This document shows, one piece after another, positions 25,742 to 39,300 of a stretch of 61,016 nt of DNA. Made by a program: the position numbers and the translations under genes. This stretch comes from Flavobacteriales bacterium UBA6693. Lineage in GTDB: Bacteria; Bacteroidota; Bacteroidia; Flavobacteriales; Weeksellaceae. Position 1 is the stretch's first letter. Each line of letters opens with the position of its first letter. The stretch lies in assembly GCA_002454815.1 (NCBI GenBank), contig DKJL01000006.1, positions 4,793-65,808 of the forward strand, given 5' to 3'. The notes beneath the pieces were generated by a model that saw nothing but the letters and a program-made list of their open reading frames with translations, made no database searches and had not been told where the DNA came from.

Positions 25742-26538
25742 CAGAATCCTACTTTATGCGACTTCACATATTGCACATACGCTACTTTCATTTCGCGCTC
25801 GATGACGGCTGCGTTAAAATCTTTGCGGTATTTTTTGGCCAGATCTGAATATTGGTCTGCGTAAATGATAAAGCGGTCGATGTCCTCTTCCGTCCAGCCT
25901 TGCTTGGTATAGAAGGTAAAATCCACTTTGTTTTTGATCTGGCGGTAAAATGCCTGCGTTTCGGCATAGTTTGCTTTGGTGGGTTTTGGCGTCTTGCGGC
26001 GCAAAATCAGGTTGCCTACCAGTGAGGCGAGCGGCCCCAGATCGACCATACCGGCATTCATACTGGGCGGAGCAAAAGCCGAAGGAACGGTAAGCTTGGG
26101 CAACGGCTGCGTGAGCGGTGTCCTCATATACAAATCCATGGCATTGTTCAGCGCGACGACACGTTTCGGCGGACCGAGATTTTTAATGTCTTTCGTCAGA
26201 ACGCCGGTGAGTTGTGGTGCAATTTCGACAGCGGCAATGTCATAAGGTGTCCGCAGCAGTACGATATTCAGCGGCGCAGAAAAATTGTGGGCGCTGACTG
26301 GCTTTGTGACTCGGTCGTAACCGCTTCTGCTGAGACGCAATTCGTCGTGCGTCCTGGCGCCAATGCTGAAATCCCCGAAGGAATTGGAAACGACTTTTTC
26401 ATCCGTTCGGGCATTGAAAACGGTGACGCCGGGCAGGGCGCGCCCATCTTCGGAAACGACTTTTCCGATAACGATTTGCTGCGCCGAAATCCAGCCGGAA
26501 ATGCAGAGCAGCAGCAAAAGGAGTAGTTTTATTTTCAT
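25741..26538 (-). CDS. Carboxypeptidase-regulatory-like domain protein
   Basis: The 265-residue exported protein has a signal peptide (CISGWISAQQ) and then a carboxypeptidase-regulatory-like beta-sandwich (about 22-95): GKVVSEDGRALPGVTVFNARTDE, GDFSIGARTHDELRLSRSGY. The rest (about 100-265) is a lineage-specific region with Pro-rich LTQPLPKLTVPSAFAPP and a C-terminal helix. In Bacteroidota this domain often precedes outer-membrane or cell-surface parts, but no barrel follows here. Function is unknown. Its stop overlaps the start of the broken paralogue (TGATG), so the two copies formed one transcription unit after duplication. Confidence 0.85.
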   Translation of the reverse strand: MKIKLLLLLLLCISGWISAQQIVIGKVVSEDGRALPGVTVFNARTDEKVVSNSFGDFSIGARTHDELRLSRSGYDRVTKPVSAHNFSAPLNIVLLRTPYDIAAVEIAPQLTGVLTKDIKNLGPPKRVVALNNAMDLYMRTPLTQPLPKLTVPSAFAPPSMNAGMVDLGPLASLVGNLILRRKTPKPTKANYAETQAFYRQIKNKVDFTFYTKQGWTEEDIDRFIIYADQYSDLAKKYRKDFNAAVIEREMKVAYVQYVKSHKVGF

Positions 26539-26689
26539 ACCGTATTTTTCAGTAAATGTAATGGCGAACCGCCGTATTTTGCCGCTGCTGTTGCGGATAA
26601 ATGTGAAGTTTAACCGTTATTAACCGCTTTTATGATTTATTTAGAATCCGGGTGTTTATTTTTTGTTAAAAATCTGCAAAAGCGCGCAC

Positions 26690-26800
26690 CGCGTGAGGGA
26701 TAGAAGCGGCATCCTTTTTTCGGGCGGTAGCCCGGAAAAAGATACAGCGGATAGCCCGGCGGGAAGGAGCAAGTGGAGCCCGCGCGGCAGCGCGGGCGGA
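26690..26800. repeat. GC-rich palindromic repeat element 2
   Basis: It contains a 12 bp hairpin (26714-26725 with 26730-26741) and an 8 bp GC hairpin (26778-26797). The first hairpin is bracketed by GGATAGAAGCGGCAT and GGATAGCCCGGC, which resemble the flanks of element 1 at 20561-20660. The two look like members of one dispersed family with a conserved frame and a variable stem. Confidence 0.65.
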
Positions 26801-26830
26801 AGGCGCAACTGAGCGACACGCCAGAGAAAG

Positions 26831-26880
26831 AGAAGTTGAAAGTTGTGCAGTTGCGAAGTCGCGAAGTTGTTGAGTTGTGG
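26831..26880. repeat. Imperfect GAAGTTG simple repeat
   Basis: The tract repeats GAAGTTG/GCAGTTG/GAGTTG-like units five to six times with drift, directly between element 2 and the ssrA promoter. No reading frame explains it. Confidence 0.6.
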
Positions 26881-26937
26881 GCAGCGCGATTGCTGGGCAG
26901 GTCTTGCGGCGGTATTTTATGTTAGTAGGAAATTCCG

Positions 26938-26945
26938 TATCTTTG
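26938..26945 (+). promoter_or_regulatory. ssrA -7 box
   Basis: TATCTTTG, a perfect TAnnTTTG, ends 13 bp before the mature tmRNA 5' end. The -33 position reads TTTT rather than TTG. Confidence 0.6.
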
Positions 26946-26958
26946 TAGGCTATCAATT

Positions 26959-27355
26959 GGGGTTGACTGGTTTCGACAGCAAGATCAATGGGTAAGTAAG
27001 CATGCAGAGAACCGTAGCGCGATCTCTTAAATCCCTTGCTACAAACTTTTAACTGGCAACGAAGAGTTCGCTCTTGCAGCATAATCCGAATCACAGTAGG
27101 ATTCTGCGCTTTCCGGAAGTATAGTACGGAAGCAAGATGTCTCACAAACGCTCTGTTCTGCGGCGTTTGATCCTGAGGCATAGGAATGCGGAAATAAGTC
27201 TCGGAAGACTTCGGTCCGGGGACGAAAACTTTAGAAGTTAAGCGGTAAATTGGGTGTCTGTGCTCTGTTTATCGTCGAAAATTAACCGCAGAATAAGCAT
27301 GTAGAAATCTTATGTGTTGCTTGTTTGGACGAGGGTTCGAATCCCTCCAACTCCA
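26959..27355 (+). ncRNA.  Confidence 0.
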
Positions 27356-30300
27356 CTATTTAAAAAATAACTCACTGATTAACAGTGGGTTATTTTTTTA
27401 TTACGTTTTGTTCTTGTTTTGTCGTGGAGTTTAAACATTTTTCACCCAAAGAATACAGGCTATTTTTGGTAAAGTGGTTGATAAACCTTTATCAAGGGTC
27501 AGTGAGAACAGGAAACAGAAAGGAAACTTTAGCAGAGAGAGAAACGCTTCAATTTTGTCTCCGGCCGAGCATCCTTCTGCATTGGGAAATCAGTTACATA
27601 ATATTCCGGGTTAGAAACGGAGAAAATTCGGAGAGCGTCTGGACAACATTCTTTGTAATTATCTGCTTCCCAAAATTATGCGTGGGTCTTTGGCGACCCC
27701 ATAACAAGAAATTCAGAAATGGAAAAAACTGCGACAACAGAAAAAAGCCCCGCAGTAAGACTGAAGAAACTGATTGTAATTTAGACAACAAGAACAAATT
27801 CCTACAAATATTTTCGTCGACATTGGCAAATCACTTCTTTGACTTTCGCGCTACATATACTTTAAATAAAAATATAAGTACCGCTGCTACCTGCACCGTC
27901 AGACCGACTAAAAGCAACAGGTCAGCTTTTTCCCAATGCTGGATTTTGTAGAAGGCGCCGATCACATTTACGATGGTGCCTACAATGAAAATCAGTAGTA
28001 TTTGTTTTTTGTTGATCATCTGAATTGTACCGGAAATTCTGCTGTGCCGGAAATTTTTACAAATTAAAAAAGATTAGGCTAAGAAAAATCCCCCAGCTCA
28101 AAACCGGGGGATTGCTTCTAAATGCTTTTTCTAGAGTTGCGGTCCGGCTGCAACCAATCGCTTACCTTCCTCAGTATCGCAATACTGATCGAAGTTTTTG
28201 ATGTAACGTGCTGCCAGATCTCTTGCTTTTTCTTCCCACTCAGCAGCGCTGGCGTAAGTATCGCGTGGGTCCAGAATTCCTTCAGAAACATTTGGCAAAG
28301 ATGTCGGAATTTCCAAATTCATCACAGGAATTGTTGCTTTTTCTGCTTTATCAATAGAACCGTCGATAATGGCATCGATAATTGCTCTCGTGTCTTTCAG
28401 AGAGATTCGTTTGCCCGTACCGTTCCAGCCGGTGTTGACCAAATAGGCTTTAGCACCGTGTTCTTTCATTTTACCAATCAACGTTTTGGAGTACATCGTT
28501 GGATGCAGCGTCAGGAATGCTTCACCAAATGCCGGCGAGAAGGACGGCTGCGGCTCTGTAATTCCGCGCTCGGTTCCGGCAAGTTTGGAGGTGTAGCCAC
28601 ACAGGAAGTGGTATTGTGCCTGATCGTCATTCAGCACAGAAACCGGAGGCAACACGCCGAATGCATCTGCAGAAAGATAAACGATTTTTTTCGCGTGCCC
28701 CGCTTTGGAAGGCAATACGATCTTACTGATATAATAGATTGGATAAGAAACGCGTGTATTCTCGGTGATGGAATTATCGGTATAATCTGCCACACCGTCT
28801 TTTACCACTACGTTTTCTAATAAAGAGTCGCGACGGATCGCACGATAGATATCGGGTTCTTTTTCTTCAGAAAGGTCAATCACTTTTGCGTAGCAACCGC
28901 CCTCGAAGTTGAAGACGCCGTTGTCGTCCCAGCCGTGTTCGTCATCACCGATAAGGTATCTTTTTGGGTCTGCAGAAAGTGTTGTTTTTCCCGTCCCGGA
29001 AAGACCGAAGAATAAAGCAACATCGCCCTCTTCACCTACGTTTGCGGAGCAGTGCATAGACGCCATACCTTTCAGCGGAAGGTAATAATTCATCATCGCA
29101 AACATTCCTTTCTTCATTTCACCGCCGTACCAGGTACCGCCGATGATCTGCATTTTTTCAGTCAGGCTGAACATCACGAAGTTTTCAGAGTTGAGGCCCT
29201 GCTCTTCCCAATTTGGATTAGTTGCTTTTGAACCGTTGATCACGATGAAATCGGGCTCACCAAAATGCTCCAGTTCAAAGCTCGAAGGACGGATGAACAT
29301 ATTGGTTACAAAATGCGCCTGCCAGGCCACTTCCATCACAAAACGTACTTTCAGGCGCGTATCGGGATTCGTACCGCAAAACGCGTCCACGACGTAGATT
29401 TTTTTCGCTGAGGAAAGTTGGTCAAGAACAATTTTTTTGCAGCTTTCAAACACTTCCGGTGTCGTAGGAAGATTTACTTTACCATCCCAGTTAATGGTAT
29501 CACGGCTAATGTCATCTTTTACAATGAATCGGTCTTTCGGCGAACGACCCGTAAAAATCCCTGTTTCTACCGCTACAGCGCCGGACTGTGTTACGCTGCC
29601 TTTCTCGAATCCGCTGTTATCAGTGGAGATTTCGGCAGTATACAGTTCTTCATAACTCGGATTGTAGGAAACTTCGTCGTATCCTTTAATGCCAAGATTT
29701 TGCAGCTGTTCGATGATTTTGGTGTTCTTCATAACGTCTTTTTAAAACTGGTTTTTTTTGTGAATTACAAAATTAGCAATTAATTATGTAACGATTAGTT
29801 TTAAACCGGCTGATATTCATCAGAATTAAAGATAATGAACACATTTTTTCGCCTCAGAAATCAGGAAATCAATTCAGTGTAAGAAAATACGGTTGGGAAA
29901 CCTTTTTGATTAAAATATTCTCGGCAACCCGGAAAACTTGCACTCAGCACAAAATCCCCTCCCCAGGCACCAAGGCTTTTCACAAAAGTCGGACAGTCCG
30001 GAAATAACTTTTCTTTTACTGTTTGCAGGCCGATTAACGCTGACAGACGCTGTTCGTGCGCAGTCATCAGATCAGAAAACACCTGTAAATCAGAAGCCTT
30101 CAGCACTTCTTTCGTAATTTCGGAAAAAGCGTCAATGTCGTGGCTGCTTTTTTTCCGCAGACGATAAAGCGAAATTCCTGCGCGGCTGTCCTGTTTTTGA
30201 TTTAAATGAATGAAAATAAGTTGATCTTTATAAGCCGGAGCAAACTTTATTTCTGAAACAGTTCGGTCGGGTTTCGCGCGGTAGAGTATTGGCGTTTTAT

Positions 30301-33300
30301 GTCGGGCGACCGCCACATCATAGCCACTTCCGCCCAGGCAGTTTTCATTAAGTTCAAAGGCATCCACCGCTGCCCACTGCGCTAAATTGCACATTAAGGT
30401 TGAGGAACTTCCCAAACCATAATTAGCAGGAAACTGAAGATTGGTCACGATTTCGTAGGAGTCTCCTTGCTGCAAACGTAAAGCTGAATGTTGCTTGATA
30501 TAATGAAGTAGACGCACCACAAAACGCGCTGCTTCGGGATTATTGGCTGACAAAACAATTTCATTTTTGTAATCAATTGTAGCTTTTAACCATTGTTTAC
30601 CCTCGTGGTTAGCCTGCCATAAAACCTGAGATTTTCCGTCCGGAACCGGCCGTGCAGAAAACTCCTGACCCCAGCGTGTCGGCAGCGCCAGGGCCAAAGC
30701 ACCGTCCATCACGACATATTCGGAGGTAAGCAAAAGCTTTCCCGGTGAAAAAATCATAGCGTGTTATTTCGGGTTAAATGGCCGAAGAAACCAGCACATC
30801 GGGATTGATCTTTTTGATCAGGCCCTGAAGTGTTTTGCCGGGACCCACTTCCACAAAAGAAGTTGCCCCTTTTTTAATCATGTTTTGCACCGACTGTGTC
30901 CATTTTACGGGACCGGTAAGTTGCGCAATCAGATTCTGTTTGATTTCCTCGGAATCTTCCACCGCTGTGGTCGTGATATTTTGATAAACATCCATCGTGG
31001 GACGGTAGAACTTTGTCTGCGAAATCGCCTCAGCAAGTCGCTCCTGCGCGGGTTGCATCAACGGCGAATGAAAAGCACCGTTTACCGGAAGCATCAGCGC
31101 TCGTTTGGCACCGGCTTCTTTCATCTTTTCACAGGCCAACTCCACCGCGGCAGTTTCACCCGAAATTACCAGCTGTCCCGGGCAGTTATAATTGGCAGGA
31201 ACCACGATTCCCGGCGTTTCAGCACAGATATTTTCTACAATATCGTCAGCCAGCCCCAGAATTGCCGCCATGGAACTTGGATTCGCATCGCAGGCTTCCT
31301 GCATCGCTTTTGCACGGGTAGAAACGAGTTTCAGACCATCTTCAAAGCTCAAAACACCATTCGCGACAAGCGCAGAAAATTCTCCGAGGGAATGTCCGGC
31401 CACCATTGCGGGTGAGGTACCGCTAACGGCTTTCAGGGCTGCTACGGAATAGATAAAAATAGCAGGTTGGGTGACCTCCGTTTTTTTAAGATCTTCAGCA
31501 GTGCCTTTAAACATTACCGACAGGATATCGAACCCTAAGATTTTGTTGGCAGAGTCCATCAAGTCTTTAATGTCTTTGCGGGAATCGTATAAGTCCCGGC
31601 CCATGCCGACATATTGTGAACCTTGTCCAGGAAATACAAGTGCTTTCATATAATTATTTACAGATCGGCCAGCGGTACTGGTCTTTTATTAGTACGGTCG
31701 TTAGTTGGGAAGTAACCTTACCACGCGGTAGCCTTTGTTGACATACGCGCCTGTTCTGGTTTTTTCAAATTCAAATTTTGTGGCAAGCTGGGTTTGTACT
31801 TTACCCATCTGCCGGAAGATTTCGCCTTTTTTATTTTCGCGGCTCAGCATATCATTTACCACGTCGAAGCCGATCACGGCATATTTCGATGGCGTTTTGC
31901 AATATTTCTTTTTATAATCGTCCAGAATTTCTTTTTCAAAACTTCCTTCGGTATCGATTTTTCGGTCCATCAGATACACGAGGCTAGCCTGACTTAGCTC
32001 ATCGCTCTTTCTGTCAAAAACCGGCGAATAATACATGCTGAATGCTTTCACACCGTTGGTTTCTTTGGCCACCGCAATCATACGCTGTGCAAAAGCTTCT
32101 CCCGCTTCATCAGATTTATTCGCCAACACCGCAATCACGGGCGCGGGCTGACCGGTCATCATGTTCTGATCGAGCTGAATATCCGTAGAAGATTTTACGA
32201 TCACCACGTTAGGGTTCTTCAGCGACTTTTCCAGATTTTCCCGCAGATGCTTTGCCATGGCGCCTTCGTCGTCTGCGACAACATATATTTTTTGGTTGGA
32301 ATAAACCTCTTTCACTTCCTTCACGATGCGGTCTGCATAGATCAGCTCATTCGTTTCTACGATAATGAGATTGTTGTGAACCATGAGATCCTCCGAATTT
32401 GCAAAAGGTGCCACAACCGGAATTTTCTCGGCTTTTACATAATCTAAAACTTCCAGCACGCTGGATTTAAAGAAAGGCCCAATAATTAAATCCGTGTTTT
32501 GCTGATTAATCTGCGTCAACGAATTTTTAAATGATTTTTCGTTTCCGGCATCGATCACTTTTACGTCCAGGCTCTTTCCGCTTCTCGCATTGCGTTCGAT
32601 CGCGAGTTTTGCACCGGCAAGAAAATCCAGGGACAAAGCGCGGTATTTGGAATCATTCGTATCAAAACCAAAAGGCAACATCAGCACGATATTTAGTGCG
32701 TCGCCGGATTTTTTGCTGTAGATGGAATCCAGCTTTTTAATTTTCAGCACCATTCCCACTTTAAGGCCTTGGCTCAGGTTCGGGTTCAGCGCCAGCAGAT
32801 CATCCAGTGTCACTCCGAAACGGTTCAGCAATCCGAAAACGGTATCGCCCTGCTGAACGGTATAGGTCACATAATCTCCGGATTCTACTGTGGAACTGGA
32901 CGCGGTAGAAACCGCCGGTACTTCAGTTTTATTAAAATTGTTTATCGCAATTTGGTCACCCGGCTGCAGTCCTTTCTCCGCCAGGCCAGGATTTAGCGCG
33001 AAGAGTTCTTTTTGCGTTAAATTAAATCTGCGCGTAAGTTTGTAGTAATTATCTTTTGCCTGAACGATGTAGAAATTACCGTCGGTCTCAGATTTTGTTT
33101 CAGCAATTGTTTCTGTCAAAGAATTGTTGGCTGCAGGTATCACAGTTTTCGCTTCTGAGACTTGCGCTGTGGCCGCTTCTGCATCACCATATTTTCTGAT
33201 ACTGGCTAACGGAAGACTGACTGCATCACCAATTTTCATATGAGAATCCAGTTCAGGGTTCAGCTGACGTAGATCCTGTTCTGTAATATGATATTGTTTC

Positions 33301-36300
33301 GTGATTCCGTAGATGGTCTGTTTCGGTTTCAGAATAATCTGTCCCACTGCGCTGGCAGAAGTCGCAGTTTTTTTATTTCCCGCCGTTACTGTGAGCACCT
33401 CACCAATGGTAACTTTACCGTCTTTTGCATTGGGATTCATTTTCACCAAATCCTCTACCGTCAGTCCATAACGCTTTGCGATATTATAAGGATTGTCACC
33501 TTTTACAACGGTATGCGTGTTCTGCGCGGAGGCGCCTGTAAATACCGTAAGCCCGGCTATTAGAAAAAAGTTCTTGATCATCTCGTGGATAAATATGGGC
33601 AAAAATACTGCTTTAAAATTAAATACTGAAAATTATCAGTTCCGGTTTATCGGTTTCCAGGGCGCTGTAACAATTATATAGCCATTCCCGGCCCAACTCC
33701 GAATAGAACACCGAAAAGTTGTATCTGCGCTCTTGCCAAATGCCGCAGGGATGAACGGTTTGGTACAGATCTTCCAGACGCCGCAGCTTCTCCGCCTGCT
33801 TTATTTTCTCGGCGCGCAAAAGACGTTTCCGCATACGGCCAAAGGATTTCAGCTGTCGCGTTTCTTCCGCTTCGACAAGATTTCCGAAGGTGACATCGGT
33901 GCCGGCAGCGGCCTCTTTCAGCTCCTTAAATTGTAGTTTTAACTGTTCTTTCTGCTGTTCAAGCAATGTCAGGATTGCGTCGTTCCTAAGTAATTTTTCT
34001 TTGGTGATTTCTGCTAAATTTCGCACAAGATCTCTGGCCTGCAAATCAAGCTTTTCCGCTTTTTGAAAAGTTTTTTCACTCACCATCAGCATGGAGCAGC
34101 GCGGAATTAAAATCGGAAAAGGTAAATTTAAATATGAAAAATATCCACCCAGTTCCAGCCAGTACATCACTTCGGCATTGCCGCCGATGTAAGCAATGTT
34201 GGGCAAAATGGATTCCTGGTACACCGGCCTTAACACTGCGTTAGGGCTAAAACGTTCCGGAAATTCTGACAATTCAGATAAAATCTCTTCTTTACTAAAC
34301 GCAAAATCGGTATCCACCACCATGTACTGCCCATCTTTTTCCTCGATGCGATCCCGCGTCTCAGACAAATAAAAAAGATTAATGAAACGTGGATTTACCT
34401 GAACTTTTCCATAATGCCTGGAAAGAAATTCTACATCTTTCTCTGTTTTTTTTGAAAGCGAATTATTAAGAAGCTCATCGGCGAATACTTCTTTCATGAA
34501 TGATTTTAAACTTGCATCGTCGCCGTCAAGAGCGAGCAAGCCGTAGTCGCAGAACAGTTCCTGTACCAAATTGCGTGTCGCTTCACTAAGCGTGTTTCCT
34601 TTTTTGTAGCAGCGTTTCAGCATTTCTATCAATTCGGTACCGAAAACCGTGTCGCGAAATTCTTCCTTAAAATGGTTTATAAAAGTATCGTCTTTGATGA
34701 TGATACGCCCGACGGGGCCACCGGCCTGGGCCTGCATTTCGTAAAATCCGTTTTCGGTTTGGAAATGATTGATTTCTTCGTAATCATGATCTTCCGAAGC
34801 CATCCAAAATATGGGCACAAACTGCTGTTGCGGAAACTGCTCGCTGAGTTGCTGCGCGGTCTTGATGGTCTGCAGAATTTTATAAATAAAAAATGCCGGT
34901 CCGGAAAACAAATTCAGTTGATGACCCGTCGTAATGGTAAACGTATTCGGTTGATTCAGCGCAGCTAAATTTTCGCTTTGCGCTTCCGATAGTTTTAAAT
35001 TTTGATATTGCCCGGCAAGTGCCTCAGAAAGTACCGTGCGGTTTTCCATCGGAAATGAACTCCGTTTTTTTTCAATCGCAGTTGCTACATTGTTTTCGTT
35101 ATAAACGCATTTTTGGTAGCCGGGCACTTTCCGGTGGATAAAATCCTTTATCAGTGCAGGAATTGTTTCAATATCATCAAACGGGAGAGCGGTAATTTTC
35201 TTCACAATAGTGTTTTAGCTAAAAAGATACCACACAATACCGAGATTGAGACGAAAGTCGGAAGTTGGGTAATACGGTGCGGCGAATAACTTGTTTTTAA
35301 AGACGCTGGTATTGATGTGCTGCGCTTCAATGAAAAAGAACATTCGCTTTACTTTAAGATTAAAATAAACGTCGACAGCAGGTTGCCCGCCGATGCTTTG
35401 TGCATTTTTGCCGGGCTGGATAAATTCATTCAGTACAGGAAAAAACTCACGCGAACTGAATTTCGAAAAATAATGAAGTTTCATACCCGTCTGGATTTCC
35501 GCAGCGTCTTTGAAGGCTTTGGACTGCCAGTAGATATTCGCACGACCTACGACTGCGGGCAACGGCAAAAGATCCTCGCTCCCAAGTGTACTCTGCAACA
35601 TCACCTGCGGGGCAAAATGAAATTTACGATAAGAAAATGTAGCGGCAGCGCCCAGCTGGGAAATGTTCACAGAAGAAGAACTCTGCTGCGGTTGCCCGTT
35701 TGTGCCGATAAAAGTATAGTTGTCGATCCGGAAAAAACTGGCCGATACTTTGGTTTCAAACCACTTCAAGTTGACGTCGCCGCCGATTTCGGTGACGGTT
35801 TCGTTTTTCGGGTCGGCGAGGTAATAATTAAAATTTCTGTAAACGGACGGATTCAATAAAAGATTAAAAGTAGGCGTGGCAGTTTGAAAATTAACTTTAC
35901 CGTTAACAAAATAACCTTCAATCGGTTCGAAACGCAGCTGATTCTGCGAGCGCAAAAAATTACCGAAAGTATTGCCGCGTGAAAACTCCAGATTAGCATC
36001 GAGGGACACTTTGTTCCAAAGATTGATCTGCAGATTCCCGACGGCACCGAGGCGGTTTTCGGATTCTTTCTGCGGCACATTTATCAGTGCCGGCAGTGCT
36101 GAGCCGATGCCCAACCCGATATGCTGATGACGGATTCCGGCGTCGAGTTTGAAATTTTCATAGTCAAATAAAACACTTACGGTATTGCTGAGATTACTCG
36201 AGTATTTCTTCGAAGAGAGCGGATAATCGATCAACTCGTTGGGCCAGGCCAGAAAGTAAGGTTCCGGCGCCGTTTGGTTAAAATAATACTTGTTGCTCTG

Positions 36301-39300
36301 ATTATAGATAGTGTGCCGGATTTTAAAGGGGAATTTTTCCGCCAGAAAAGGACGGAACTCATGGCTGTAATAAAAACGGCGGTAGGCAAAACGCGAATCG
36401 GAACTGTTCAAATTAACTTCCAGGTTTTCGCGGTTGTTGAAATCTGAATCGCCGTTCAGAAACTGATCAACATCGGCGATACCGCCGTTTTCTTGGTTGT
36501 TGATATTATGGTGAATAAAGTGTGCGAAAGCTTCATATTTACCTTTGGGTGAACGGTAATGGGCAGAAAATTCCAGGGAATTATTTGCAGCTAAGGAATT
36601 GCGATATAAACCTTGCGAACGCAAACCGATATATTCCACCGCAAAATTAAAATTCTTACCGATGTTTTGGGTGTAGGTAGACTGCAATGCGGCACCGTTT
36701 CGCATCGCATTGTGGTAGACGAAGGCGGTGGTGGGCGTCTTCACGTCATAGTAACGGATATCGCCGATGCGCTTGATGAGGTACGATTTGTTGGTGGGCA
36801 GCAGCGAGAGATTCTGTTCAGGATTGAATTCAAAAAGCAGTTGTTGGAACCCGGCGCCAATATTGGCAAAAGGCACGCACCCGAAATTGTCGCGGTTGTT
36901 GTATTGCGAAAAGATATAGGTTTTGTCCGCCGTCAGTACTGTATCAAAGACTTTCTTTTCGGAGAACTGCGTTTGGTATTGGTAGTCGTTGATGGTAGGT
37001 TTAAAGATTTTCAGACTGTCTTTAAAACCGGAGTCGATAACGAGTGTATCGCCGGGCCGGACGCGGTTGGAATCTGTTTTGTTTAAGGTTTGCCCGTTGG
37101 CAAAGACAGTAAAAAACAGGCTTACGAACAGAAGATACCTCATTATAATGGATTGGGGTACAAATGTAAGGATTTGGAAGATAAAAATTGCGAGGTGCCA
37201 GGCGAGTTGCACGGGCGCGAACGACGATAGTTTTCGTGGGCGTGGCATTGAATGCTAGTGTGTAAACACAAAAAAGCCGCCCAAAATGGGCGGCTTCAAT
37301 AGTCATCATCCGTTGTTACGGATTCGAAACATTCGGATTCGCGTTTAATTCCTTCTGTGGAATTGCGAAGTGAAATTTAGGATCTCCCGCAGGAATATCA
37401 AATTTTCCGAAGTTCGCATGGTTACTTCCTGGGTAAACGCGCACAAGGCTTTCGTTGAAACGCTTCATTTCCCACCATTCGCCTCCTTCACCCCAGAGTT
37501 CGATCTTTCTTTGTTTTCTGATCTCCTGCAACAGTGCTGCTCCGGAGTAGTTGGACGCACTAAATGCGCTGTCTCGCGTTTTTACCAAAAGATCGAGAAC
37601 TGCCCGTGCTTGAGTTTCATTTCCGCTGCGCGCCAATGCTTCAGCCTCGATGATGTAGAATTCGGCTGCACGCATGTACAGATAATCGCCCTCGAAGAAT
37701 GTATCGTCATAGAACTTCACGTTCGCATATTTTGGTAGCTTGTAACCGTCAACAGTTGCGGCGGCTCCTAAAAACCAGTCTTTACGTATGTCAGTTGCAG
37801 GAATTGCATCATACAGTCTTGCATCTATTGCTCTGTAAATACCCAGCAGTCCAGCATATCCGTCATTTATGTTACTCATATGAGAGAAGAATGAGGCATA
37901 TAAAGTGGTGGTAGAACTGTTGATATCAGAACCCCACATCCACTCGGGATTTGAGATGAACTGGAAACCGTCTTTTAGCTGTGCTTCTGACATCAGAGGA
38001 TACGACTGGCGTGCTCTGTTTGCATAAGATGCTGCTTTAGTATAGTTCTTGGTTTCCATATAAGCTCTAGCCAGGAATCCCGCTACAACGCTCTGGTCTA
38101 CACTTTCCTTGCTAGGACGGGCGTATCCCTCTAGTAGCTGATAGGACTCTTCTAAATCTGTGAGGATATTTGTCCATACTTCGGTTGTCGCTACACGGCT
38201 CTGTACAGAGATCTCACGATCGCCTTCAGAATAGTAAGGAATACCAAGGTCGCCCACTGCATATGTTCTGATCAAATCCATATAAGCCATTGCGCGCATT
38301 GCCAACGCTCTACCCTTAATATATTTGGCAGCAGGAACAGCCTGCTCTCCCGGAATCTGTTTCAGTACTTCGTTCATATTATAAACGACTTTGTAGTTGA
38401 ATCTCCAAACCATTTCGTTTCTGGAGTTATCCACATTTCTGGCTACGTACTGGTAGTAAGAATTAAACCAGTGACTGTTCGTCATTACCAGATCATTCGT
38501 CATATGGTCTAAGCCTGTCCGAATGGACATATATCCGAAATCATCATGCGCACCTCGGTCATTTGTGTTGAACTGAACAAGGTAATTGTTATTACCTGCT
38601 TCGGCACCGCCTAAAACGGTTACCGCTTTTTCGGGAAATTCTTTAAGAAGATCCTCGATCTGCGTGCTCGAAACGTTACCCTGCGGCTCAGTTTCAAGAA
38701 GGCTGTCCTGTCTGTCGCAGCTTACAAGCACGACAGCAGCTGCCATTATACTGAAAATATACTTTTTCATTGTATTAAATTGTTATAAATTAGAATGTTA
38801 CGTTCGCCCCAAAAGAAATTGTTCTAATCGGAGAATAGTTACTTGATGAAACGCCAGTCAGGCTCATACGAGGATCATACCCCTTCCGCTCTGACCATAC
38901 GTGTACGTTATCTGCTAGTGCGTAAAGTCTCAAAGAGTTAATGCCCGCAAACTGTACAAGATCCGGATTAAATGTGTATCCCAAAGAAACATTTTGCAAG
39001 CTCACGTAGTCGCTTTTAATCAGCCCGAGTGTAGAAAGACCATAGTTTTGTCTGAAGTCATCTGCTGTTACAACGGGCAATTGTGCTGCCGTATTGTTCG
39101 AAGTCCAGGTTTTATAGAAATCTTCGTGGAAGTTTTCTCCAAGGCCACCGCCCATGAGGTTCATATACATACTGTCGTAGCCACGGCCTCCGAACTGGTA
39201 TGCGAAGCTGGCACCGAAGTCGATGTTTTTAATCTTGAGATTCATTCCGAAGCCTCCGTATACATCCGGCAAAGCAGTGATGCCTGTATCAATCAGCGTA

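Larger units (their letters stand above)
26539..26957. other. Gene-free region before ssrA: repeats and promoter
   Basis: This stretch has no credible gene; the long frames across it are GC-rich artefacts. It holds palindromic repeat element 2 (26690-26800), a G/T/A simple-repeat tract (26831-26880) and the ssrA promoter (26938-26945). Confidence 0.7.
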